The notes under the pieces were generated by a model, which saw only the letters and a program-made list of their open reading frames with translations, ran no database searches and was not told the origin of the DNA. Made by a program: the position numbers and the translations under genes. A stretch of DNA of 56,375 nucleotides from Brachionus koreanus (taxonomy: Eukaryota > Rotifera > Eurotatoria > Ploima > Brachionidae), in NCBI GenBank assembly GCA_016987375.1, contig PJRA01000519.1, forward strand, positions 794,425 through 850,799, in the 5' to 3' direction. Of this stretch, positions 14,027 to 26,266 are shown piece by piece; the stretch's first letter is position 1; every line of letters begins with the position of its first letter.

Positions 14027-14196
14027 GGTTTTGTGAAATTTAGTACAATTGAACAGAACAAAATGTTAAAAATTCTTATAATTTTTCTCACATAAGTCAA
14101 ATAGAACTAGTTATAAGCCTTCCGAAAAAAAGTTATTAAAAATTTTAGCATTTTTTTTTGTTCTAATTTTTGATTTGTACCAAATTTCAGCAAACC
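14027..14196. mobile_element. hAT-like MITE copy C1, with perfect 8-bp target duplication
   Basis: 170 bp bounded by inverted ends GGTTTTGTGAAATTTAGTAC and (reverse strand) GGTTTGCTGAAATTTGGTAC. Flanked on both sides by TAAAAATT (14019-14026 and 14197-14204), an 8-bp duplication as made by hAT transposases. The interior matches both halves of the longer copy at 45425-45706, so this is an internally deleted version. No coding capacity. Confidence 0.85.
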
Positions 14197-14204
14197 TAAA
14201 AATT

Positions 14205-14260
14205 ATTATATTGGATAATTTTATATTGGATATTTTTATATTGGATAATTCAATATTGTT
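14205..14260 (+). repeat. Short tandem repeat of ~15 bp (TTATATTGGATAATT)
   Basis: Three imperfect units of TTATATTGGATAATT followed by a degenerate fourth (CAATATTG), directly after the right target duplication of the hAT-like MITE C1. Confidence 0.75.
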
Positions 14261-14471
14261 GTAAAAAATGTTACCAAGCTTTGTTTAAAATGCATAATGA
14301 AAAAAATTTTGTAAAAGAAGCTTTAGTAGATAACCAAGTTAAGAATTGAATAGAAAAAGAATACTAATTACTATTATTATTTATTGTTATTTTCAAAAAT
14401 AGAAATTTAGAATTGATTTTTTTTATAAAATAAGAAAATTTCCACTGCAAATCTAAAAGACCACACGTGTA

Positions 14472-14916
14472 CAGTATAACCTTGTTATTACGGTCCTCAA
14501 ATATTCGGAATTTTCAGAATTCCGACAAAATTTTAAATTCCCAATACATAAATAATCTATTCAATACAAAAAAAACTTGCTAATACAGAATTTTTGTGTC
14601 GGATTAGCTTTAAAATCCGACCAAAATTGAAACTCCCTTCTATAATAAAATTAACGTTAAATTTATTTACTTATCCGACCAAAAAATTATTTTCTATATA
14701 TTTTTTTACAAGTTTTATTTTTAATTGTAAATTTGNNNNNNNNNNNNNNNNNNNNNNNNNNNNNNNNNNNNNNNNNNNNNNNNNNNNNNNNNNNNNNNNN
14801 NNNNNNNNNNNNNNNNNNNNNNNNNNNNNNNNNNNNNNNNNNNNNNNNNCCGGAATTCTCTATAATCCGACATAATCAGACTCTCCGAACATGGTCGGAT
14901 TAACAATGCTACACTG
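14472..14916. mobile_element. pogo/Tigger-like MITE flanked by TA, with internal assembly gap
   Basis: The left end CAGTATAACCTTGTTATTAC and the right end (reverse strand) CAGTGTAGCATTGTTAATCC are similar inverted repeats of the pogo type. Each is bordered by TA (14470-14471, 14917-14918). The interior repeats the word TCCGAC/GTCGGA several times and contains 114 unknown bases (14736-14849). The reading frames that cross the gap have no credible coding character. Confidence 0.75.
14736..14849. other. Assembly gap (114 N)
   Basis: A run of unknown bases inside the pogo-like MITE; the repeat probably broke the assembly here. Confidence 1.
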
Positions 14917-15224
14917 TAATACACTTTCACATACCATTTTAGTTTTTTTTAAGTAAAATAATGTTTAATTTATAATTTTAAAACATATAAGAAAAATTAT
15001 GATGTAAAATACAAGTTATGCAAAATTAGGGTTAGCAATTCTTATTTTTTCAATTAATCTTAGTATAAGCTTCAGTAATTTTAGTTAAAAAATAGCAAAT
15101 CGCCGTATTAAATAAACAAAGAGTTATGTATATAATTTTGAGCATTCAATTTTTTTTTAAATCAATGGCTTAAATTTTTATTACAAGAAAGCAAAAAAAA
15201 ATATGTATAAAAAATTTTCGAAAA

Positions 15225-15271
15225 TCTAAGAAAGTTTAAATTCTTATTCGATGAATTTAAACTTTCTTAGA
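15225..15271. repeat. Perfect 19-bp hairpin
   Basis: TCTAAGAAAGTTTAAATTC and its reverse complement are separated by 9 bases (TTATTCGAT). It stands alone in gene-free DNA with no coding sequence beside it. Confidence 0.85.
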
Positions 15272-15356
15272 AAAAAATTTAATAAATTTTAATCTTATTT
15301 TTGATTTTAGATTTCTGGTTGAAGAAAAAAATTCAAAATGATTTTATTTATTCAAC

Positions 15357-15452
15357 TTAAATTAAATTTTTATTTATTTATTTAAAAAACGATTTAGGCG
15401 AAGCCTTGGCCGCTTGGAATGGATACTTAGTCCTTCCTTTCAGCCACATGAT
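15357..15452 (-). repeat. LINE 3' end with (TAAA)n tail
   Basis: Minus strand: CTGAAAGGAAGGACTAAGTA, TCCATTCCAAGCGGCC, AAGGCTTCGCCTAAATCG, then TTTTTTAAATAAATAAATAA. The first half matches 10498-10540 on the plus strand, and the tail is of the LINE kind. Confidence 0.6.
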
Positions 15453-15454
15453 TA

Positions 15455-18400
15455 ATTTTTGATGTCGCACAATGTTGCAAAACTTAAATTAAATAAAAAA
15501 TTTAGTAGAAAAGTCAAGTAAATATTTATTTATGATTTAAGAGAAAGTTTTTTTAAATATTAAAATTAGAAAAGAAGATTGATAGATAAACATTTACAAG
15601 TTCCAAAGAGGCTTTCTTTTCGAAAGTCTATCTTAAAGTGTAAGACTAATTGTAAAAACTGAACGAAAGTCATTACGTATTTTTATGAAAAAAATTCAAA
15701 CAAATATTTAGTGTAAATAATGCTAAGTAAAACAATTGAAAATTGTTTTTTTTTTGCATTTAAAATTTGTTTCCTCAATTATATCACAACAACAAATTAC
15801 ATTCATTAATTTTTTTATTTGGGAAATTTTTTTTATGTTAATTTTGGTATATTAGAGAAAAATAATTGCTAATTAGGAAATAAGAATTGAATTTTGAGTG
15901 ATTAAGAAAAATCGTAGCAACAATTACCAACCTTCTTAAATCAAATTACTTGTCAATGAATCAAATTAATCAAAATGTTTATATCCGGTTTGGAAAAAAA
16001 AAATTAATAAGAATTTGTTTGATAAATCAATTTTAATTATAATCTAGAATCTAAAACCGTTTTTGTTCTACGTGCCTAGAAATTATTTAAGACTCAAATA
16101 TTCAATAGATTTTGAGGAATGTTTGGCAAACGAAAACATGTATTTATTTTTTCTAGATTAGAAAATCAAAACTATTGCGTAATTTAATATGTTTTGTTGG
16201 TAGTTTGTTAAAGCGAATTAATAGCATCCGAAATAAGAGCACTCGGCTAAATTTATAATCTTTTCTATTTTACAAGTCTATCATCATCATCATTCAAACA
16301 AGCTTTCTATTTAATTGTATCTTATATTTTTAAAAATAAAACTTGAATCAAACAAAAAGAGCGTTTTTCAGAGGCGCTCAATATTTCAAATGCCAAACAA
16401 ATGTTTGTAGTTTTAGTTAATTATTTTCTTTTTTGATTAGGTACCAAAAGATCACATAGAAAAAGAGAGATAGTTTCAAATAAATTTTTAGTTAGAAAAC
16501 ATCAAAATTTTGTTCAAGACTTGACTTAAAAATATCTGATTTAAAGTTGCTTGTAGGCTGGAATTTCAAAAAGACTACTGGGAATTAGGAGACCTGTATT
16601 TATTATGCTTAGTAAACTTGCTCTCAGGATCTGATATTATGATTGATTTTTGCAAGTAGATGAGGAACAAAATCATAATTTAGAAAATGTGTGCTCATCT
16701 TGCCTCTATTCGGGTTTCTTTCTACCCGCTTTGCGTTTAATCCAACACCAATTAGCATAAAAAATTTTCGCTTTATTGGAAAAATGTTTGTAGCTAAATG
16801 CTGTTTGTTATTTAAAAGCCATCAAATTAAAATAAAATTGAAAAAATTTCCTAATGTCTTCTATAAGTAAAATGTGATTTAAATAATTGTTTTAAATTTT
16901 TCAAAGTATGTCAAAAATAGGACTGAAAAAGATTTTTTAAATTCAAATAATAAGTTTTAATTTTGATTAATTTATAGCGAGCACTCTCGGAAATATAAAT
17001 TATTACTCGAAATTATGAGTTCGAATTTCCTTTTTTTTTGCTTTTCTAGATTGAATAAATTGTATATTTGATTTTCTTCATCTTTTTTTTTCATTTTTTC
17101 TCTTTTTTACATTAGTTAAACTTATCAAATATTGATTTTCAAATAAAATAATAGAAAGATAATTTAGTTTTAATATAGCTGCATATGCTAAGCAATTTAA
17201 ATTTTGATTCGAATTTAATGGCCTCATTTGGCTCTATGTATTCCATAAAATAAAAAATTCGATTTTTTTCATAATTTTAGAAGAAATAGCAGAAAGCTTT
17301 GATATATAAAACATTATTATTGTATTAAAAACATAAAAGCGCTTTTTAATTTTATTTGATTAAAAAAAAGTGACGCAACTAAGCCAAATTTAATCTAATT
17401 CATCCTTTAGCTAACACCGATGATAACAGTGGGATCTATCAATATGTGCTCTTGCAGTGTAGCACGATCAAATTCTAATTTAATTAAATATTTCATTGTT
17501 TCCTCTCACAAAACGAGATAATATCGGAATTTTTTTTATTCAAAATTAAAAAATTCTACGTGTTAACTCTTTGTGTTGGAATTTATTTTTAAGATAATAA
17601 ATATTTTTTATTCTCTTTTGAGCATCAGCCACCATCATCATTTCAGTAAACCTTCAGGATAGATATAAATTATTTTTTTTTGAGATTATTCAACTAGTCA
17701 ATTTTTTATGGTTTTTTCTCAAGTAGAAATTAAAATTTAGTTACAGAATAGGAATTGTCTGATTGAACTAAAACTAAATTGAAAATTAAATAATATGAAT
17801 TTTTTTTTTGTTTTTTGCAAATTTGACTTTTGTTGTTGGCCTAAGCCGTAAATTATGATAAGTTGAGTTATCTAGACAAGGGAAATGACATTTAAAAAGT
17901 TTGAAAAAAAGGCTTTTATTTCAAAATTCGATTAGATAATTGAATGCATTTAGTATTGCGGCTTTTAAAAAACAAAATCAAATAAATCAAGCATTAAATC
18001 AAAATTAATTTAATTAAAAAAGAGAATTTTATTTGACAATGCAATTAACTTTTAGCAATTGTCATTTGGGCTTATAGTCTTTGTGAAAAAAATTTATGGA
18101 TACTAAAAGTTAAACTTAAAGTTAAATTTATTAGTTGTCTTTTTTTTTCAATTGCCAAAACTTCTAGAATTCTTAAAATTTTTATTTGATATAAGTCTTA
18201 GCATAAGAAACATTATAGTAAATTAAAAATTTATTTTTTCTCTAAAGAAACATTCTTTTTTACATTTTTGAAGCAAGTTATTTTTGTCACAAAGAAATAT
18301 TTTTTTGTTTTTTTCTAAAATTTATAAAAAAAAATGAATAAATTTTACTGTAAAAAAGGAGGATATAGTTAAATGGAGCTGGATATTTGATATATCTTGA

Positions 18401-21400
18401 TTCAAAGCCCGCTTTATGATTATTTACCAGTCCAAGAACCAATGGAACAGAATGACTCGGTCCTACATATATATTTCACTCAGATTAAAAAGTCGATTTG
18501 AAACAGCTAGTATTTTGAGTTGATTATAAGCTTCATGACAACTATTCAATTTTTTTTACTTAATTTTTTCATAATGAGAGTTTTTTTTTTTTTAATTTTT
18601 ATGCTATTTATTCAAATCATTTTGCTAAAATTCACAGCTAAATTTAAAATTCAGCTCTAATCTAACCAAACATTCTCTCAAAACAAGTTTTGTTATTCAA
18701 AAATATTTTCATGTAGCTGAAAGAAAAGACATTCCAACACATTTTAAATAAATAAATAAATAAGCTTTATGATGTAAAATATTAGAAGCAAAAAAATATT
18801 CATTAAACGCTTTAAATTTTTCAGCAACACATAATATAATCCACAATACTAATTATTCCACAAGTTGTATTCATTTTCATTATTTTCTTGATCAAATAGC
18901 ATCTAATATTTTTGCAATTTCTTATTTTTTCATCATTCAACTAATCTAGTTGTTTTCTTTTTTAACTATCAAAATTTTTTCAAAGAACCAAAAATATGAT
19001 CACTATTTATTAAAAGAAAAACATTCAATTGTATTGAAAATAGTTAAATTTACCGTAAATTGAATATATGCTTATGATCGGTTTTAACTGATATATTCAA
19101 AAAAATAAGGATAGATTAATTAAAATCTAAAATATTTTTGATCAAAAAAGTCCAAAATAATCTAAGTTTTCTAAAATTGTCAAGGATTATTAATGATTTG
19201 GTGATATTAGCGAAATAAGACAACATATAGTACACCTTACTTTTTAAAATTAGAAAACAAGAATGATCAAAGTTTAGTCGATCTTTGGTTTAGATCACAC
19301 TAACTTAGACCAAAATAAGTAATTTTTCTATTCTAGAATCTAGAAAATAACTGCATGAACTTTTTATTTAAAAAATAAAAAATTTAATTTAAATATTATT
19401 TCACTTTATATTAATTTTAGTTTTTAATTTTAAAATTATTTTAAAACAATTTTTTGCTAATGAGTGCAGTCTCCCACGATAGTCAACTGTATTTGAGTTT
19501 TGCATTTTTTAGCTGAAGATATAAAAAAAATTATTATGGGCTTTGAAAATTTAATTCAGGAAAATACAATTTTATTTTATTTTTTAATCCTTTTAAATTT
19601 TTTATTTTATTTATTTTTGTCATCTTCCATTCTGGCTCAGTTTTCTGAATTTTAATTAAACAAATATTTTTTTTTAGATAAAATAAAAAAATTTAATATT
19701 TTGCAAAATCAAAAGCGATTTGATAATTCACAAATAGAACAAACTTGTTACTTAAAACTAACGTTGGAGCCAAAGCTCCTAATGATTACAGTATGGTTTT
19801 TAAACACATTCAAAGCGTAAATTAATGTTATTTGATTATTTGCGTGTTTATGTTTTGCTAAACTAATGACTCAGACGCCCTTAAGAAGAAATAGCACTTT
19901 TTAGATTAAATAAAATTTAGAAAATTAAATTAAGTATCTTTTACTTTTAATAATTTCTGAGCAAATTACAAGTAAAATTAAAAAAAGCTAATAGTTGTTA
20001 AACATTTATTTGTAGGTTCTATAATTTAAATTAAAAATGTATTCTGACTTTTTTGAGAAGAGGATGAGAGAAAGGAGATAAACACAGGGGATGAATCCGA
20101 GAATGCAAATCAGAAAGTATTATAAATATCAAAAAAGTAGATTTGTAAAGCTTAAAAACTGTTTAATTGTTTAACTATATTTTTATTTTCGGCAATTAAT
20201 GAATATATGTATCTATTGAGCTCATGTAAAAGAAGTCAAAAGAAATATGACTTTTCACAATTCATATCGCCTTGGTAGCGGCTTAAAAAAATACCCTTTG
20301 GTAATTTGACTTTTTACATTTAAATAAATATCTTTTTCATTTTCTTTAGTCAGTGATTATTTAAGGAATGAAAAATTGTTTTTTTTTGAATAAAAGACTG
20401 TTTTTAATAATAATGATTTTAATTTAAAATTCTTTTATTGTTTTTGAAGATAATTTTAAAAGATTTTTTGTGTATTGGGAATTAATGAATTTTAATAAGA
20501 ATTCGATCACATAAGTTAATCCATTATCATCAATATTTTTCTCCATTATAATAGATTACCACATTTTGTTGCCTAGATTATTTGGTTTTTGATCATCTAA
20601 GAAACAAGATTTCAGTAGAAACAATTGTGGCGCATATTGTTAAAGCAAAAAAATACAGTCTTTTTATAAAAAAGTTTTTTTTTCAAAGTCAGAAAAAAAA
20701 TAAATAATTTATTAGAAAATAAATTGTTTATTTTAACTAAATTTATAAAAATAGATACATATATTCATTAATTGCAATACATTAGATGTTGATTTGTTTT
20801 TTGAATCGTTGAAGGTATTACTGATCACATCACATCTATTTTATCCAAAACTATAATTCATTTAAATTTACGTATTGTCTTACTTTTAAATATTGCCAGT
20901 TTTGTATAGCTTTTGAGCAATTAATATTTTCTTACAATCATTCCATGCTATTAATTTAATTTTCGAAGAGTTTTATTTTTTTCAAATAAGCTTTTAAACC
21001 AGTAGTAAAATTTTCTTTTCATTAGATTTTTTATAATTGAATTGCCATTAATATTTGACTATGTTTAAACCTTCATCAATGTTCAAATCATTAATATTAA
21101 ATTATTAAACAATTTCAACAATAATTTACATATATGATCTAATGAGAATTTAAATTTCATGATCAAAAATATGAACAGCATAGATTTGAATTTTGTTTTC
21201 CCACTAAGAAATTTGTGTTGTAAACAAACAATTTTTAGAAGAAAAAATTCAAATTCTTCATCTTGGTTCAATTCCTTTCATTAATAGCTGTCATTTTGGT
21301 ATTTAAATAATCACTAAATAATTAATTGAACATGAAATTGTTAAAGTTTGTTTAAGTCTAAATAAAAAACTAGTTATGCTTCAGACAGTACTATTCATAT

Positions 21401-24400
21401 ATTTATAAAAAAAAATTCGAAATTGTGCATTTAGCTAGCTTTAACAGCTGTATTAGTCAATTGTTATTTTTATTTTAAAAATTAATATTTTTTCTTTAAT
21501 TTATTTATTCTCAATTATTAAAATGAAAAAAATCAATTTAAATTCTTCCTTTATTTGGACCATCTTCCCGTTAAGTCGTCGATTTGTCAATAAAAATCAA
21601 GTGCTTGTTTCAATTTATTTCTCATTTTAGTATTGCAAATTATGTAAAATGTCTATAGAGCATAGCTTTTCCACTCTTGTCAAAAATATTTCATTAAAAA
21701 AAAAATTGCGTAAAGATTTATAAATGACTTTTCAATACCATTCAAAAGATAGCTTTGAACTTAAACCTAGAAAATATTATTTATAAATAAAATGATTTTT
21801 CATATTGAAAATTTGTCAAATAGAAAACATTAGGAAAAGTATGGTAATTTTCTCTATAGAAAATATATTAATTAAGTAGAAATTTTATCTTCAATTTAAA
21901 TTCCATCAGGGATACTGTTATGCTCTGCATCAATTTTATAATATTTTTTAATAAATCAAGTTTAAAGCTAGTAATTAATTAATTTATGCATCTAATTCAT
22001 TTACAAACTAAGTATATGGTAAATCAGTGCTCTCATTGATTAATTAAAATAATGCCATGCTTAATCTAATCTTTTCAAGACTATATAGTTTTTAAAAAAA
22101 AACTCATTGTTAATTTAGAAGCAGTCTGGTTTAAGGAAACATTAAAAAAACAAACGATAAGGTTTAATTTATAAACTGATTAAAATTAATCTATTTCATT
22201 ACCCTAGAATATATAAGGTAAATGTGAACGATCATTTAAAATATGAATACCAAATAATTGCAGATGTTCCTCAAAAATCAGTAATTAGTCCTTTTGTGTT
22301 TAGTAAATTCCTAAAAGAAATAAAATAAATAGTAGATTTCCTTTATTTAAGAAATTTTTAAGAAAAGAAGCTATCAAAAAATTAAGATCAGTAAACGATC
22401 AGTAAAGATGAGATTTTGAGTAAAAAAAAATTTACTAATTGAATTAGAAAAAATTTTTTTTTCGTTTACGACCGTCAAGACGGCCAACATCAAGTTATAA
22501 CAGTCCAGTTGCCGTCACTTACGGTACCCAAAACTATTCTTTGAAGACATTATTTGACTTGTTTAAATTAATTTATTTTTCTATTTTCATTTTTTCTTAT
22601 TTCATTTATCGGTATTGGGATACTTTGTACAATAGAAAAAATCAAAATGTTAAAAATTCTTTTTATTATTTATAAAGATAATAAACCAATTAAATATTTA
22701 AAAATGTTTTTTTTTGGTAAATTTTAATCTTTTAATTAGCAAAATTTTATTTTTCAATTTTTATTGAATTACGCAATGTTTTGAATTTATTTTTTTTCCA
22801 AAATGGACTAATTGAAGGCTTTTTTCATTATTACTTTTTAGTTCTTGGATCTTTCAGATCTTAGACTATGATGGCATAAAGTTGTCTGATTTTTCTCTAA
22901 AAATTTTATTTAATGTTTAACTGTATTCTTCTTCAAATAAAGATTTCAAACCATGAAAAGTTGTTCAAGACATGGTCAAACAAAGCTTGTGTATATTTTT
23001 TTTAATAATGCTGTTATCATGGTTATTGAATCCATTTATTTTTTGGATTTCTACCAATATTCATTACTTCACATTTCTCGATTTTGAGATTAATCAACCT
23101 TTTCTTTTAGATTGATTGTTTAATGATTTAAAAAAATGGTCCTCTGACTTCAATTAGGATAATTGTTTCTTAAAAATAACTGATATAGACATTCAATCAA
23201 TTTTATATTTAAATTTTAAAATTATTTATTTTTTACATTGGCTTTTAGGCTTAAAAAAAATAATAATTATAATGTTTTCAAAATCGTGAGCATTTAAACC
23301 ATATGTTCAGTTTTAAGGAGATGATCCAAATGATTAATCTTTTATTTACACAAATTAGATCAACACAAAGTATTGTGCTGTTTTTACATTTGAAATAATA
23401 GAAATTTTAATAAGTATTATTTTCGGTTTAAAAGCATTATTTGATAGCTCTTGCTTGATTTAATCTCTAAGAAGTCTAATTAACCGTAAAAAGTATATGT
23501 TTTTCAGATTCTTTTCAAGTTTCATCTTATAAGAGATTTTGATCAATAAAAAAAGCTTTTGAATCCTATATTTCTTTTCTCAACAAGTAGCTAAAAATAA
23601 AAGAAATTCAAGATTTTTATTTTTATATAGACAATTATAAAATAGATAAGTATGCCATCAATTATGTACTCGAATATTAATTTGAAAAATTTAATATTTA
23701 ATTCAATTGAATTTTTTTTACAGACATAATTCTTAATTTCACATGTTGAACTACAAATTTCAAATAGGAAAAATTTTCTATAAGCATGAGCTTATCTTAA
23801 AGTAGCTTTAAGTTAAACAATCAAAATAGTTATTGTCTTAAAACAGTTAAACTAATAAAAATAATTAGAAAAAATTCTACTATTTTTTTTATATTGAAAT
23901 TTTTTTAGGAATTAATTATTATCAGCTAGAACTAAATTTCTATTTTATTTTAATTGAAAGCTTATATTAACCTCAATTTAATTTTGATCAACTTTAGCTC
24001 TTTTTTTTTTTATTTAATTTTACCTGTAAATTTTATTTTTTTAAATTGAAAATGATAAGAACAACGAAAAAATTAAGTAAATATCGAAATAATAGAAAAA
24101 ATTTTTGACTACAGTCTAAGCATTTTTAAATTACGATAATTTATGATAAATTACAAAATTTTATTGATTGATGGGAAACCTAATCAAAAGCTTTAAAAAA
24201 ATCTGTAAACAATATTTTAGAATTTTATTTTGATGAGTCATATTTTTTAGTTTTCTATTTAGAAAAGTGTATTAATTAAAAAGAAAAAATTAACATGACT
24301 TTAGCCTTAAAATAAATTTATGCAAGTAATTAAAAACATTTTTTTTTAATTTCTTAGTTATCTTAAATTCTTCAAATCAATTTCTAATCGCTTTAAATAG

Positions 24401-24779
24401 GGATTAGTTCTGATTATCCCATCAAATTAAATTACTTAAAATATGAAGAATAATAGCTTTTAAAAAAAAAAAAACTTTTATGGATACATGTCTTTGTAAA
24501 TTTAGTTGACTCCATTAAATTGATCTTTACCAAAATTTTTTCTGTTTTCAAAAATTTTTCAAATTAAGATAACAATCGTTTTAAGATAAGATTTTTTTAT
24601 TGATCTTACTAGTTTAAAATTAAAAATATTTTCAAGATGAGGTATAATTTCTGGGTTTAAAGACGCTAATGGACTTGATTTTAAGTTATGTTTTTCTGTA
24701 TTGTGCAATTAAATAAAACCTATTATAGTAAAATAATAGAATATTAAATTAATATTGTAATTTTTAGTAGTAGAAGTAA
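15455..24779. other. Gene-free AT-rich DNA, 9.3 kb
   Basis: No conserved protein segment found on either strand. Isolated points: a TAAA run at 18741-18762 (probable LINE tail), and a GC-richer patch at 22470-22530 (GACCGTCAAGACGGCCAACA) containing a small inverted repeat CCGTC..GACGG. The small frame at 21083-21271 has no recognisable content. Confidence 0.55.
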
Positions 24780-24960
24780 TAATTCCTGCAATATTCTTTT
24801 GGTAATTTATTCCATGATTCAACAACCCTGTTTGTAAAAATTTGATTATGGTATTATTCTGTTTTGTTTAACTCTCACAAATTTATGATCATTTGTTCTT
24901 TTTAAAATTAGACATAAGCTTTTTGCATAATTTATTATCTTTTATATTATTTTTATTAAA
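24780..24960 (-). pseudogene. LINE reverse-transcriptase C-terminal relic
   Basis: On the minus strand, 24838-24780 reads about FTNRVVESWNKLPKEYC, the 'NRVV..WN.LP..' tail of LINE polymerase proteins. An upstream piece (HKFVRVKQNRIIP) is in a different frame with stops, so the copy is frameshifted. Same VVESWN variant as the relics at 36.9 and 52.5 kb, suggesting one family. Confidence 0.65.
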
Positions 24961-24964
24961 AATC

Positions 24965-26266
24965 ATCAGCATATGGTTAACATGGACATTTTAAAATAGT
25001 CAAGTTAATAAAGATTTAATCTATTTAAGGGTTGGTCTTTAAATTCCATAAAGCTTAATTGTGATGTGGCACTTTACGATGATTTTAGTGATTTAAGATA
25101 TGAAATGATTAAATTTATTGAATAAAGAACAAATAAAGTAAGTTGCAAAAGGGGTTCTAAAGACCTCTCCGGTTTTTGAGTGTTTAAAAAAAATTAAAAA
25201 AATTTTTTTTTTTTTAGTTTTTTTAAATATCTCGAAATAATCTCAAAATAGACAAACTGATAAATGACATTACAGCTTACGCTTCATCATCATTTAATTG
25301 AATCTGATATTAATTGCTATAAATGTATTTATTTTCTTTTTTATAACCATAAAAATAGGCTTTTGCATGAAATTTAATTGTTTAGAATTATTTTTAAGAT
25401 TTAAATGGAGTTTTTTTTCAAAACATTAATCAATTTATTTTTAGTTAAATAATAATTCTTAACACTAAAGAGCTAAATATAAATATTTTAGTCTAATCAT
25501 GTCACTTAATTAATCATTATCATACAGCAGTATTTTTGGTAAATTCTGGTTAATTAATCTCTGTAAATTTTTGTTTATTTAGTAACACCACTCATGTAAA
25601 ATACGCAGTGTTAATAGCATGTATTTAAAGTCTTTTCTTTTACAAAAGTTTAAAAATAAATCATTATAAAAATTTAAGCTGATTGATTAATAATAATTTT
25701 GACGACACAATAATCGACTAATTTATTTTGATATTTAATAAAATTTTAATAGTGAGGAAATGTTATTTCTTCCATGTAACAAATGAATTATAAAAATTCC
25801 AATATCCTTAGTTAAAAAATAAATAATTTTAAATTAAAGCTATGTTTTTTTTGCTATATTTTCGGCTCATTAAAAAGCTTAAAAATAACACAAAACTAAT
25901 TCGAGCTTATTTATTTGCTTGATTCACAAGCATATCTAGATAGGATGTGCAATTTATTTTATATATTTTTTTTATCTAAGATCATTTTAAATTACATTAA
26001 GCTCATAAAAAAAGAAAACCAATTTCGATAATTGAATGGCACACAATTTTTTTCTCTATCTTTATTAAATATACAACTTAACTGTAAAAAAAGATAAATT
26101 AAAATTTTAAATTTTTGCATAGAATGCGTCCAAAAAATAGATTAAAGATCTCAAAAAGTGTACAATCGAATCATATCATTTTTTAAACAAAACTAATCTC
26201 ATCAAATCAAACAATCAAATAAAAATTTATTATTTTTTTAAATTTGTTTTCTTAATTTTTGAATGA
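24965..26266. other. Gene-free; presumed upstream region of the RGS7-like gene
   Basis: AT-rich with no coding sequence. The promoter and any 5' non-coding exon should lie here, but no clear core-promoter motif can be singled out. Confidence 0.45.

Noticed and set aside
14594..14930. Open frames crossing the N gap on both strands
   Set aside because: They are open only because of unknown bases, and they lie within the pogo-like MITE.
16978..17035. tRNA-like B-box word (GAGTTCGAATTTCC) after GCGAGCACTCTCGG
   Set aside because: No acceptor, D or anticodon stem can be folded around it.
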